The position numbers were made by a program, and so were the translations under genes. A DNA stretch of 64,000 nucleotides from Platanthera guangdongensis (taxonomy: Eukaryota > Streptophyta > Magnoliopsida > Asparagales > Orchidaceae). Of the stretch, positions 32,402 to 44,350 are shown one piece after another (the stretch's first letter is position 1; each line of letters begins with the position of its first letter). Below the pieces are notes generated by a model. It was not told where the DNA came from. It saw only the letters and a program-made list of their open reading frames with translations, and searched no databases. Location of the stretch: assembly GCA_039583875.1 (NCBI GenBank), contig CM077150.1:185818375-185882374 (forward strand), read 5' to 3'.

Positions 32402-34568
32402 TGTAACACCCCCTATCCGTCGCATAGCATATAGCAGTAGGTCCGGCCGAGGCCCGACGCCATATACCACAGACAGACCGGGTGGTTACTCAATGGAAAC
32501 CATCCAACCAATCACAACGTCCTACACAGAGCATTCTAGCGGAAGCAGTTTAAATAGTTGCAATTAAAAGAACCCAACAACAACCATGAATGTCCACTAA
32601 CAAGCCAAAAAGGAATGAAGTACATACACAAGTACTGGCCTTAAGGCTTTACAAATGGTTTACTCATATTACATGTTTTCCATACCACGGCACGCAGGCC
32701 GGTCATACATGAACAAAAGCAAGTAAAACACTCCAATTTAGGCCTTCGAGGGCCGGCTTCGCAATTTGGGATTTAGCCCGCTATTGACCGCTTGGTCCAG
32801 CAGCACCTGCAAGCACAATCCACCGCATGGTGGCAAACAAAAGCAACGGTCAGCAATGCTGACCAAATTATAACGATCCCGCCCCCAAACTCGGGGCGGC
32901 GATGCTCCTTCCCTGCATTTTATTAGTACAACCAAGCAGTAAATAAATACATTGCATCACAGGCGTTGGCACGCACGACCACACGCCCCGTGCTCTCAGG
33001 GCACATTCTCGGCGAACACGGTCTAAGTCTGCCGACTCACCACCGTCCCCGGGACGACAATCTCTCGTGAGCATTTGGTCTTTCTGGCCACTGCATAAGA
33101 CCCTCAATCTATGCCAACGGTAAGTGCCAAGTAACTTTAGGTCTCTTTAACTGAATGACATAGAGCGGGTACGGTTCCGCCTGACCTGTTGCTCACACCG
33201 CAACATTAATTTAAAAACATATGCGCATGTCAAACTTTCCCGAGTCCCAAATCGTTTACACACAATACATAACCCAGTTATGTTCAAGTTGGCTCTCAGG
33301 CCCACATGTTTGGCAGAATCACGCATCTGCCTAGTTTTCCGGGTGCACCTTTGGGTTAATCCCCAAGGCTCGCTGTTGCAATCTACCACGTAGAAAAACC
33401 CGAAAATAAACATTCGCACGGAGTCTTCTCAGGCCATTATGCAATGCAACATCACCGATCCAGAACAACATGTCCGGATAGGCTTCACACATCGTGCCTA
33501 TATCCGTTCTCGATTACGGACTCTACACAACGGGGACTTTATATATCTACCCGAAGGAACGCCTCCAACTCAGCGCAAACTCGCGAGAGCGGGCTTCCTA
33601 TGCAAAAGAAGGAGAGCTTCACATGCTCAAGTAGACAATCGTTACCCTAGTGTTCTTCCTTGGCGCCATGGAAATCTAAGCGGATGAAAAGCACCGCAAT
33701 CTCCTTGCCTTCGTAGATCTGTAGTCGGCTCGCGATTTGGAGCTCCGAAGCTCCTCCAAAGACCGGATCTAAGCTTCTTCTTCCTCCTTTGCTCTCCCCT
33801 CTCTCTAGGATTTAGACAGAGAACCGCGACAGATAATAATGGTTTTGAAACCCTTCTCTCGGGTATAACCCTTTCGGGATAACCACAGCCGTCGGATCCC
33901 ACAAAAAGGGATGCACGGATACGATCCAGGCCTGACCTGGATAAATGGGGCTAAGCACCGCACAGTACACCAGTAGGAGCAGGACACGTCCGCGTCAAAA
34001 CAGTGTCGGAACATTTAGTCAACTCCTGCCAAAAACCCCTGTGTCGGCATTCCGCGTCGACCGAGTCAAACACGCCACAATCGCTCCGCGCTCGACGATC
34101 GTCGAACCAAGATCGTCGACCGCTGCCAGATCGTCGAACGGAAAACTCTGGCCAAATCGTCGAACGCACGGCCCGATCGTCGAACGGAGATCGCTGGCCC
34201 GATCGTCGAACTCACGACCCGATCGTCGAACCCAGAATATCGACAGATCGTCGATCGCAGCATTGTGACCAGATCGTCGAGCGCTGCTCGACGATCGTCG
34301 AACCCAGATTTCTGCCTGATCGATTTGCCAGATCTTTGAACTAAATCGTCGAACCCCTCTCGACACGCCCTGGGACACGCCCGTGTCCAGGGCCGTGTTT
34401 GCTGCTCGACGATCGTCGAACCCAAAATCGTCGAACACACGACCAAATTGTCGAACCAGCTCGACACGCCCTGGGACACGCCCGTGTCCCAGGCCGTGTG
34501 CCCCTGCCAAATTCCAAATTTGGTACAGAAATGCCACCCGTCGCTCTTTTGAGTTTCAGGGCGTTACA
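32402..34568 (-). repeat. 3' LTR of element A
   Basis: This 2167-bp LTR shares its plan with the element G LTR. The U3 end (34085-34500) has many TCGTCGAAC repeats and two palindromes of the ACACGCCCTGGGACAC type (34363-34398, 34464-34499). Confidence 0.93.
34085..34500. repeat. TCGTCGAAC-type short repeats and palindromes in the A LTR
   Basis: More than ten irregularly spaced GATCGTCGAAC motifs occur, several extended to the self-complementary CTCGACGATCGTCGAAC. The counterpart is 47146-47560 in the 5' LTR. Confidence 0.8.
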
Positions 34569-34583
34569 GCTCTCTCCCTCTTA
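34569..34583 (-). other. Polypurine tract of element A
   Basis: On the minus strand AAGAGGGAGAGAGC stands immediately before the 3' LTR. Confidence 0.75.
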
Positions 34584-34605
34584 AAAGAATTTCGTCCACG
34601 AAATT

Positions 34606-36609
34606 TCATAAAAGAAAGATAAGTACAAAATTAAAATTTGTACCTGAGCGGAACAACTCCGGGTACTCGTCAAGCATAGTCTGCTCTCGCTCCCAAGAAA
34701 GCTCCTCTCGACCGCAATTGTCCCATCGGAGGTTGACCATCCTGATCTCTTTATTGCGTAGCCGCTTGACTTCCGAGTCTTCAATACGCACGGGCTTGAC
34801 CTTTGTCGTCAACCCACTAGCAATCGACACTCGATTGACCGCGATCACTTGCGTAGGCTCTTGCACCGCCTTCCGTAGCACCGATATATGGAATACATCA
34901 TGTAGACCACTAAGCTCCACTAATAACTTCAACTGATAGGCTGCTTTACCAACCCACTCCAGAACCTCAAACGGCCCAAGGTACCTCGGGCTTAGTTTTT
35001 TCAATCGCCGCACCCGCGAGACACCCTTGAACGGCTTGATCTTCAAGTACACCCAAACGCCCACAGCGAACTACATGTTCTTGTGCTTGGCATTATAGCA
35101 CTTCGCCTGACGGTCCTGAGCGATTAGCAACCTCTCCCGAATGGTTCGCACCAATGAAGTAGCATCATCCACCTCTTGACGATTGTACAACTTTGACTCA
35201 CCCGTTTCCAACCAGGACAACGGCGTGCGACATCTTCTACCATAAAGGGCCTCGAAGGGCGCCATTTGAATACTCTCCTGGTAGCTATTGTTGTACGCAA
35301 ATTCCACCAAATAAAGATGGTCTTCTCATTGCTTTCCAAAGTCCAAGACACACATGCGGAGCATGTCTTCCATAGATCTATTGACCCTCTCGGTCTGCCC
35401 ATCCGTCTGCGGATGGAAGGATGTGCTAAAACTCAGCTTTGTTCCCAACATTTGCTGCACAAGCCTCCAATCATTGGACGTGAACCGCCCATCTCGGTCA
35501 CTCACGATGCTGCGGGGCACACCGTGGAGCCGCACTATGTTATCCACATATAACTTTGCCAACTTCTCCACCGGATCATCCTTCCTATGCGAAATGAAAT
35601 GCGACACCTTCGTTAGCCGATCTACGACCACCCAGATGACGTCATTCCCCTTTTTCGACCTTGGCAACCCGTCCACAAAGTCCATCGTAATGTCGTCGAA
35701 TTTCCACTCCGGAATAGGCAAGGATTTCAAAAATCCTCCCAGCTTTTGGCACTCCACCTTCACCAAGGCGCAAGTTTGGCACTTCGCCACGTAGAGCGCC
35801 ACATCCTTCTTCAAACCCGGCCACCAAAACAGTTTCTTAACGTCGCGGTACATCTTTGTGCTCCCCGGGTGAATCGAGTACTTGGTATGGTGCGCCTCGT
35901 ACAACAAATCCACCTGCAAACTGCCCACGCTTGGTACGCAAAGACGACCGTCTTTCCAAAGTAATCCATTCACAACTTCATATTGGGAGTTTGACCCATC
36001 CAGAGCCTCTATCATGAGTTGCTTCATGTGGCCATCCAAATCCAAAGCCTGCCGAATCCGATCAGTCAGGTCATATTGAACTTCAGTCCAATTCAAGAGT
36101 GCTTCAGCACTTGACTGCTTATCAACACAAACAATCTCCAACACCTCCAACTCCCGAACCAATCGCTCGTCATGAACCGACAACCAATTGGCTTGAGCTG
36201 GGGCCCGACGACTCAACGCGTCCGCAACCGCATTACCTTTACCAGGCACGTAGTGGATCTTGAATGTATAGTCCCCCAGGAACTCCATCCATCTACGCTG
36301 CCGCATATTCAGATCTTTCTGATCAATCAAATACTTCAGGCTCTTGTGATCGGTGTAGATATCAATCTTCACACCGTACAAATAATGCCTCCACAGCTTC
36401 AAGGCAAAAATCACGGCCGCTAACTCCAAGTCATGGACCGGATACTTCATCTCGTGCAACTTCAGCTGTCTCGAGCCATATGTTATAACGCTTCCATGCT
36501 GTAACAGCACACAACCCAAACCACTGCCCGAAGCATCGCTATAAATCTCATAACCTTCGGTCCCACTCGGCGAACTCAGCACAGGCACCGTGGTCAACCG
36601 ACATTTCAA
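34606..36609 (-). pseudogene. pol: Pol of element A: RNase H, integrase, chromodomain
   Basis: One reading frame with stops at 35326-35328 and 35071-35073. RNase [34 protein letters not shown]. Integrase: zinc finger HHTKYSIHPGSTKM and CQTCALVKVE, catalytic blocks TMDFVDGLPR, IVSDRDGRF and HPQTDGQTERVNRSME (D, D and E all present), then EFAYNNSYQESIQMAPFEAL. The C-terminal part has LSPRYLGPFEVLEWVGKAAY, DVFHISVLRK and a chromodomain-type end (VRIEDSEVKRLRNKEIRMVN), which in chromoviruses directs insertion by binding histone marks. Apart from the stops it is well preserved. Confidence 0.88.
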
Positions 36610-37644
36610 CTCCTCAAAAGATCGCGCACACTCCGGCGTCCAAACGAACTTCTACTCCTTCCTCGTCAAAGTAGTGAGAGGTAACGCTATCCGCGAGAAG
36701 TTCTCTACGAAGCGCCTATAATAGCCGGCAAGCCCCAAAAAGCTCCGGACTTCCACTACCATAGAAAGCTCAGGTCACTCCCGTATCGCAACAATCTTCA
36801 CCGGATCCACTGCAATACCTTCCCCACTCACTATATGACCGAGGAACGCCACTGAGGACAACCAAAACTCGCACTTCGAGAACTTGGCGTGCAATTGATT
36901 CCTCCTTAGCGTCTCCAAAACCAAATGAAGATGCCTGAAGTGATCTTCCTCACTCTGCGAGTACAGCAAAATATCATCGATGAAGACGATCACAAAATGG
37001 TCCAAGTACTCCGTGAACGTCCTGTTCATCAAATCCATGAATACAGACGGCGCATTGGTCAGCCCAAACGGCATGGCCGTAAACTCGTAATGTCCATACC
37101 TTGTACTGAATGTTGTCTTAGGGATATCACTCTCCCTTATTCGCAGTTGATAGTACCCGAACTTGAGATCCAACTTAGAGTACACCGATGACCCGACTAA
37201 CTGATCGAAGAGATCATCAATCCTTGGGATCGGGTACTTGTTCTTTTTCATTAGTTTGTTTAACTCCCGATAATCAATACAGAGTCTCAAGCTCCCATCC
37301 ATCTTCTTAACAAAGAGGACCGGTGCGCTCCAAGACGTAGAACTTGGACGCACATACCCTTGCTCCAACAACTCTTGAAGTTGTACCTTCAGATCCGCCA
37401 TTTCCTTAGGTGCTAGCCGATACGGAGAGCGTGACACAGGCTTTGCACCTGACACTAACTCAATAGTGAAATCTATCTCCCGTTGAGGCGGGGCTCCGGG
37501 AAAATCGGCGGGGAACACATCAGGGTGCTGAGCTACCACTGAAATACTATCCAACGTAGGCTTCGACTTTGCAACCTCCAATAGTGTAAGGAACAGCTCT
37601 GCACCAGCACAAACTGCCTTCACCACCTGAAGAGCAGACATCAA
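36610..37644 (-). pseudogene. pol: Pol of element A: reverse transcriptase
   Basis: The RT blocks are [60 protein letters not shown], the catalytic FIDDILLYS, and [16 protein letters not shown]. The frame is shared with RNase H and integrase downstream but is interrupted by TGA at 36775-36777 and a TAG near 36655 within the connection domain ([15 protein letters not shown]). The first methionine at 37644 corresponds to [10 protein letters not shown] in element G and is not a real start. Confidence 0.87.
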
Positions 37645-37978
37645 CGTCTTGCTCGACTCCTTTTCAAGCCCGTAAAAGTCGTCTCACGACCTGGTCCCCA
37701 CTTGACTTCCTTGCGCTTTCGATCAATGTATGCTTGCTGCTCCGAGAGCTAGTCCATACCAAATAACACGTCGAGCTCCCCTAGCGGTAGTAACGACACT
37801 TGTAAGTCAAAGTCTTGACTCCCTGACCACACCTAAGCGCAACAGATTCTACCCGCGCGCATAGAGCACCATTGGACCATAGCGCATCCAATTTGTCTCT
37901 TACCATCGAAGGTGGTACTCCGACGCGTAATATAATTCCTAAATAAAGGAATGCGAAGCTTCGTTTACACGAACGGTG
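37645..37978 (-). pseudogene. Degenerate protease of element A
   Basis: Traces of the protease remain: ASHSF after the place of the active site, LALGELDVLF-like sequence near 37770, and QQAYIDRKRKE before the RT linker. The catalytic DTG is lost through small insertions and substitutions, and several frameshifts are present. It lies between the candidate intron and RT, as in element G. Confidence 0.6.
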
Positions 37979-38090
37979 CTCTCGCCGGATAAACAAAAAT
38001 CAGAACAAAGCTTAACACAAGTAGCTCTAAGTTAACATGCACAAGGGCGACAAGTATTTAAGGCTAAACTGCTATAACTTTAAACCATAC
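37979..38090 (-). other. Candidate intron at the gag-pro boundary of element A
   Basis: The donor is ACGG then GTATGG at 38090, and the acceptor GGCGAGAG ends at 37979. At 112 nt it is close in size to the 124-nt candidate in G, and both edges align with it. The donor G at 38090 is part of the target-site duplication of element B, so B inserted on the exon edge. Splicing is not proven. Confidence 0.45.
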
Positions 38091-38094
38091 CCGT
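38090..38094. other. Target-site duplication CCCGT, left of element B
   Basis: CCCGT precedes the LTR at 38095 and recurs at 44346-44350. Confidence 0.92.
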
Positions 38095-39881
38095 TGATGT
38101 AGGACGACGCGTAGGGTTTACACGTCTGTCGGCTTTTTTCTAGGAACCCTAAATGTATGCAATGATTATATTAATTTTGCTAAAATTTAGAGCGAAATTT
38201 GCACAGACTTTAAGAAATGAGGCAACTATTTTTTTATAAAGCATAAAATTTCTATTTTGTTTTAAAAATGATTTTCTGAAATAAAATGTTTCAATTTAAA
38301 TCCGGGAAGGAAGTTCGCAACTTTCGTTCCGTTCCCTTTGTCGTAACACAACGGAAATCGTGAACTCCAAATACGTTTCCGTTTGGAGTTTTTGACGTAG
38401 CGTTTGCTGACAAAATTCGGGCGAAAACCCAGCAGTGAGTCTATTATCCTATGAGAAATTATAGAGGCGCACACAAGAAAAAAGATCAAAACAATTACCC
38501 ACGGAAGAGACGTCTTCCGTATATCGAAGTCGATGGCGATCACGCGGGAAACTTCTTGTCACCTTCGATCTCCGCTCCGAGGTTGGCAGCTATCGCATAC
38601 GGGAACCAAGGAATTAAATCGCTCCCTCACACGAGGTGGTTCCACGGAATCACTCACAAAGTAAGGAAGTCACAAACTAACAACCTAAATTCCCTCGCTC
38701 TCACTCTCAAGGTGGATCCACGTAATCTCAAACACTCGCGGTGCCTCCACGAAATCTTCAATCACACAGAGGAAAAATCACTCTCTTCCTCACACTCCCT
38801 CCACCGGAGAAATCCGGAAGAGTACTGTTCAGTTTCTTAATGAAAGCAAACTACAACAGGAAGCAAGACATGAACAGTAAAATTAGAGCTATTTACACTG
38901 TTCATTATCACCAACATCACATCACACTCCTATGCAGGCATTGCAACCCGATTTCTTTCTCCTTCACTAGAAGCAAATCTTCACACTACTACAGGAAACT
39001 CATCATCATCTACAACCTGCAACTCTCACACACGCCTAATACCTGTAGTCGGAGCAGTTCAGTCCTATTCCAATTCCTAAACAGGAAATTAATCAAGCAG
39101 CACGCCTAATTTCTACAGGAGATCAAAATGCCAACATCAACTTCTTTCATTCTCAAATTTTCATCAATCTTCATCAACCCATACAGGATACATGGGAGCC
39201 CTATTTATAGGGTTAAAAAAACAGAATGTGCATACAAATGAAACCAAACGGAAACTGAACCCAATCGCACGCGTCGTGGAAGAGGCGGCCATGGCGAGGG
39301 CTTGGCGGAGCGGAAACGGCGGATCGTTGAGGTGGTTGCGCCTGGATCGTGGCCAGATGGAGGAGCTCGGTGAAACTGACGACAGTTGCGTGCGGAGGAG
39401 GCAGCACCCGGCTCGGGGAAGTGGCTCGTGCTAGCGGCGGGTGTTCACGTGCGGGTGGATCGTGGCTGAAAACGCGCGATGTGCTAACCCTAGCAACGCC
39501 ATGGCTGAACCGGGAGAATTGCTGTGACGAGCTGTTTGGGAAGGAGAACAGTGTTCTGCTCGGCTTTGGATCTGGAAGAAAAGACTGGACCGGCTTCTAT
39601 CTTAACTCTTTAAGCCCTATGTGTGTATATATATATATACTTGTAACCTATAAGTATTCTTTATATACATATATATATGTTTTTTTAAAAATTTTGAACA
39701 GATGGGCTTATATATATATATATATATGTATAATTGTGTATATTATACACATATATATATTTTCACACACACACAAAATACAACTTGACACAAAAAAATG
39801 CAATATCTCAGGGCCAATAGGACCTGGTCGGGTGCGACAACGGGCAACTTTCGTCGACTCGACCGGGGCTGGTCTCCACCA
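38095..39881 (-). repeat. 3' LTR of element B
   Basis: This 1787-bp LTR has a TATA box CTATAAATAG on the minus strand at 39201-39210 and AT microsatellites at 39625-39735. The counterpart box in the 5' LTR is at 43679-43688. Confidence 0.93.
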
Positions 39882-39896
39882 ACTCTCCCCCTCTCG
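39882..39896 (-). other. Polypurine tract of element B
   Basis: On the minus strand GAGAGGGGGAGAGT directly precedes the 3' LTR. Confidence 0.75.
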
Positions 39897-40616
39897 GAAT
39901 CACTCATCTCTGGTGAGTGCTCTGAGCGGTAGTGCTGTAGAAGATCAACATTCATGCGCTGCAACTCCTCGGCCAAGTCCCAGCTGGTCGCGACCTCTGG
40001 TCTACCATGCTAACGAACCAAATATCTCTGAAAACCACCATCAGTAGTGGTCATTGTCCAATATGTGCTCGAGAACTGTAATAGAATAATCTTCTGGTGT
40101 CCATGCTCAACCTGAAACTGACAGTGAAAATAGAAGGAACTACGATGGAAGTGTCAGTAGCGGAATGAATGTAGGTATTTCCCGAATGTGGCTCCTCACT
40201 CTCACTCACCAACCCAGAAGAAACAAGTGGAGGAGAAGGCAATGGAAATTCTAAAGACTCATGCGAGTAATCGTAGAATTAAGTCAGATTGACTACGTTA
40301 AAAACAGGATTTGCTCGCCAAACGGAAAGCATCTCGAGTTCATACGCATTTTGCCCAATCCGATTGACTACTCGAAAGGGTCCAGTTCTACGGTAGCTAG
40401 CTTCTTTACGGTACCAGAAGGTAGCCGTTCCGGATCTAGCCGAACCATAATCAAGTCATTCATTTTAAAATTAGTAGCTCTTTCATGCCTTTTTTTTAAA
40501 TTGAGTTGCATAAAATCATAAATACTATGCACTTTCCGCTCGAAATATATTTTATGTAAATCATACAAATGCAGTGAATGAATTACTAATGTGACTACCG
40601 CCACAAACTGATGGTT
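39897..40616 (-). pseudogene. Integrase C-terminus and chromodomain remnant in element B
   Basis: The minus strand from 40616 reads the C-terminal end of a chromovirus integrase: YFERKVHSIYDFMQLNLKKR, then NDLIMVRLDPERLPSGTVKK and DPF. A frameshift leads to RIGQNAYELEMLS and NPVFNVVNLT (40368-40260). After a poorly conserved stretch a chromodomain follows (FQRYLVR, stop, HGRPEVATSWDLAEEL at about 40040-39950). The first part is in the same frame as the unrecognised ORF upstream, separated by one TGA. The catalytic core is absent, so this is a leftover of the parental pol. Confidence 0.75.
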
Positions 40617-42461
40617 TCAGATACAAAAGACAGCTCCTGAGAGAGGAACGTGGTCAGGAGGCTCGGAGGGTGGATCATAAAAGAACTCATCGCGGGAGTG
40701 ATGAATACTCAAGTGCAAATCAAAGACGCCAGTGATCAGATGTGTCAACATAGTGTCCGGACTGTCTCTGAAAGTGCGGATGACATGATATAACATCAAA
40801 GAATTAGTGAGTGCACCCTCAAGCTCGACTGTGTCACTAACGATGGAAACATCCCAAATGTGCGGTGAACCCATAAGTTTTTCATCTGGGGGTTCACCGG
40901 GAGGGGTATAGTAAAATTCGTCGCAAATGCGATGCATGCAAACGTAAGCTCCAATAACAGATGGAGTGCTCTCAGATAAAAGTGCGCAAAGTGTGACAAC
41001 CGTACTGAATGTGCTAATGAAGAGTGAGGCATCAGAAGGCTCACCAGGTGGGACATAGAAAAACTCATCGCAAATACGATTGACAACAGGAGGTACGTCC
41101 CATAACTCATCTAGAGTGCGAGTCACCAGATGGCTATGCCCAAGCACTATCAACGTCAAGTGAGACAATGAAGCAGATATCCATGTCTTAAAACTCGCAA
41201 GTGTACTACTCAGAATAAGCTCATCCACACATGGGCGTGGTGGCTCTTCTGGAGGCTCAATAGGAGGGTCGTCAAATGACTCATCAGTCGAGTGATGGTC
41301 CTCCAGAAATGAACCGTCAGAAGGGGTCATACTCCCAGATAGGGTAGAAGTGACTACTTCGAGATCACTACTATGTTCTTGACTCCCGATCGTAATGTCA
41401 CTCGGTGCGCCATCAGGTGTGGTGATGTGACTCGATGCGTCATCGAGTGTGGTGATATGACTCGGTGCTCCACTAGGTGAAGTGGGCAAGGAATCTACAC
41501 TCAAAATATAGCTAGTAGAGATCGAATCAAGGACGGATTCACTAAGTGGAGCGGACTCACCTGGGGTTTGACTCTACACATCCTGTATCAGGATATCAGA
41601 CAGAGTGGGTGATATCTCTCTGGTGTGGGCAGTGACATGCTCTTTCTGACTCTCAATGTCTATCATCCTGTTCGTCATCGGAACACTAGAAGGATCACTA
41701 GGTGTGGTGTACTCTTGACGATAGTGACCTCTATAGGACTCGTGAGTGTAGTCGTGCCAATCGTCCATAACATAATCATGACGTACTCGTGGATGATCAT
41801 GTGTCCTATGAACATACGGTGGTGGTCGCACATGTACAGACTCAGGTTCCTCATATAAAGGAGACGTGTAGCATCAATAACTAGAGGTATACTGAACTCT
41901 ATCCTCATAATATGGTGTCGAATGACCACTAGGATCCACTCGAGTACGAGGATAATAACGATGATAGTCATCATACTGATCGTCCTTAAAATAAGAACGT
42001 GTTGGTGGGTCAACACGATCTCGGGAAGTGGTATACGATGCTCGAGTATAATCATCGTAGTATCGTAAAGATCTCCGTGAATGGGCACTATGGGTGTGAG
42101 TGTAAGGGTAGTCGTGATCCTCAAATAAAGGATTCCTCCTAAATGTAGATCTTTCTACATAGTGATGTGAAACATCGTAATGTGGACGGACAAAATGTTC
42201 ATCTCGAATTTGAGGTGACATTGTCGCTCGAGGGGGTACTTCTAATCTACTCGCCCTACCTCTAAGGTTTTCCAACCCTTCACGCATCTGACATGTACTC
42301 TCAGTTAATGTCGCCATTTGGTAGGCAAAAGGTATAAACCACAGGGGTGGTTTTTCCCCTTCATTCCCTTGGCTCGATTGACCACGCACAATTCGACACA
42401 TTCTATTACTATGCTGATTCATGCAAATAAAAGAAGTTAAATGCAAAATATGATTATGCAA
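40617..42461 (-). pseudogene. Long unrecognised ORF of element B with repeated DEFFYxPPGEPPD motif
   Basis: One reading frame of about 615 codons spans the interior, with only two stops (TGA near 41871, TAG near 41574). The N-terminal third after the methionine at 42461 (QSSQGNEGEKPPLWFIPFAY, LTESTCQMREGLENLRGRA) is followed by a Tyr-, Asp-, Arg- and His-rich region (RRSLRYYDDYTRAS, DDQYDDYHRYYPRTR). The C-terminal half is acidic and Ser/Thr/Pro-rich. It contains three copies of a motif: RICDEFFYVPPGEPSD, RICDEFYYTPPGEPPD and SRDEFFYDPPSEPPD, preceded by the related FDDPPIEPPEEPP. I recognise no gag, protease or zinc knuckle. The position after the PBS suggests a highly derived Gag-like or acquired protein; no function can be assigned. 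Confidence 0.55.
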
Positions 42462-42555
42462 TTAAAATTTCTCTCTTTTTTTTTTAAAAAACAAAATGTT
42501 ATGCGAGTTCCTATTCTACGCAGGGCGGATCCCAAAACTTAGAAAAATATTGGAA

Positions 42556-42571
42556 CCTCGCTTTGATACCA
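42556..42571 (-). other. Primer-binding site of element B (tRNA-iMet type)
   Basis: TGGTATCAAAGCGAGG on the minus strand, 3 nt from the LTR end, differs from the initiator tRNA-Met complement TGGTATCAGAGC at one base in the first 12. Confidence 0.75.
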
Positions 42572-42574
42572 ATT

Positions 42575-44345
42575 TGATGCAGGACGACACGTAGGGTTTA
42601 CACGTCTGTCGGCTTTTTTCTAGGAACCCTAAATGTATGCAATGATTATATTAATTTTGCTAAAATTTAGAGCGGAATTTGCACAGACTTTAAGAGATGA
42701 GGCAACTATTTTTTTATAAAGCATAAAATTGTTATTTTGTTTTAAAAATGATTTTCTTAAATAAAATGGTTCAATTTAAATCCGGGAAGGAAGTTTGCAA
42801 CTTTCGTTCCGTTCCCTTTGTCGTAACACAACGAAAATCGTGAACTCCAAATACATTTCCGTTTGTAGTTTTCTACGTAGCGTTTGCTGACAAAATTCGG
42901 GCGAAAACCCAGCAGTGAGTCTATTATCCTATGAGAAATTATAGAGGCGCACACAAGAAAAAAGATCAAAACAATTACCCACGGAAGAGACGTCTTCCGT
43001 ATATCGAAGTCGATGGCGATCACGCGAGAAACTTCTCGTCACCTTCGATCTCCGCTCCGAGGTCGACAGCTATCGCATACGGGAACCAAGGAATTAAATC
43101 GCTCCCTCACACGAGGTGGTTCCACAGAATCACTCACAAAGTAAGGAAGCCACAAACTAACAACCTAAATTCCCTCGCTCTCACACTCAAGGTGGATCCA
43201 CGTAATCTCAAACACTCGCGGTGGCTCCATGAAATCTTCAATCACACAAAGAGGAAAAATCACTCTCTTCCTCACACTCCCTCCACCGGAGCAATCCGGA
43301 AGAGTACTGTTCAGTTTCTTAATGAAAGCAAACTACAACAGGAAGCAAGACATGAACAGTAAAATTAGAGCTATTTACACTGTTCATTTACCAACATCGC
43401 ATCACACTCCTATGCAGGCGTCGCAACCCGATTTCTTTCTCCTTCACTGGAAGCAAATCTTCACACTACTACAGGAAACTCATCATCATCCACAACCTGC
43501 AACTCTCACACACGCCTAATACCTGCAGTCTGAGCAGTTCAGTCCTATTCCAATTCCTAAACAGGAAATTAATCAAACAGCACGCCTAATTTCTACAGGA
43601 GATCAAAATGCCAACATCAACTTCTTTCATTCTCAAATTTTCATCAATCTTCATCAACCCATACAGTACAGGGGAGCCCTATTTATAGGGTTAAAAAAAC
43701 AGAATGTGCATACAAATGAAGCCAAACGTAAACTGAACCCAATCGCACGCGTCGTGGAAGACGCGGCCATGGCGAGGGCTTGGCAGAGTGGAAACAGCGG
43801 ATCGTTGAGGCGGTTGCGCCGGGATCGTGGCCAGATGGAGGAGCTCAGTGAAACTGGCGACAGTTGCGTGCGGAGGAGGCAGCACCCGGCTCGGGGAAAT
43901 GGCTCGTGCTAGTGGCGGGTGTTCACGTGCGACTGGATCGTGGCTGAAAACGCGCGATGTGCTAACCCTAGCAACGCCATGACTGAACCGGGAGAATTGC
44001 TGCGACGAGCTGTTTGGGAAGGAGAACAGTGTTCTGCTCGGCTTTGGATCGGGAAGAAAAGAATGGACCGTCTTCTATCTTAACTCTTTAAGCCCTATGT
44101 GTGTATATATATATATACTTATAACCTATAAGTATTCTTTATATATATATATTTAAAAATTTTGAATAGATGGGCTTATATATATATGTATAATTGTTTA
44201 TATTATACACACATATATATATATTTTCACACACACACAAAAATACAACTTGACACAAAAAATGCAATATCTCAGGGACAATAGGACCTGGTCGGGTGCG
44301 ACAACGGGCAACTTTCGTCGACTCGACCGGGGCTGGTCTCCACCA
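42575..44345 (-). repeat. 5' LTR of element B
   Basis: This 1771-bp copy of the LTR is followed by the CCCGT duplication at 44346-44350. Confidence 0.93.
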
Positions 44346-44350
44346 CCCGT

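Larger units (their letters stand above)
38095..44345 (-). mobile_element. Non-autonomous chromovirus-derived element B, complete
   Basis: LTRs 38095-39881 and 42575-44345 read TGGTGGAGACC to ...CATCA on the minus strand, with CCCGT duplicated on both sides. The 2.7-kb interior has a PBS (TGGTATCAAAGCGAGG), a long unrecognised frame, an integrase C-terminus, a chromodomain and a PPT. It has no protease, RT, RNase H or integrase core. The two LTRs differ only by scattered substitutions and small indels, so this is the youngest layer of the nest by position and probably by age. Confidence 0.93.
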
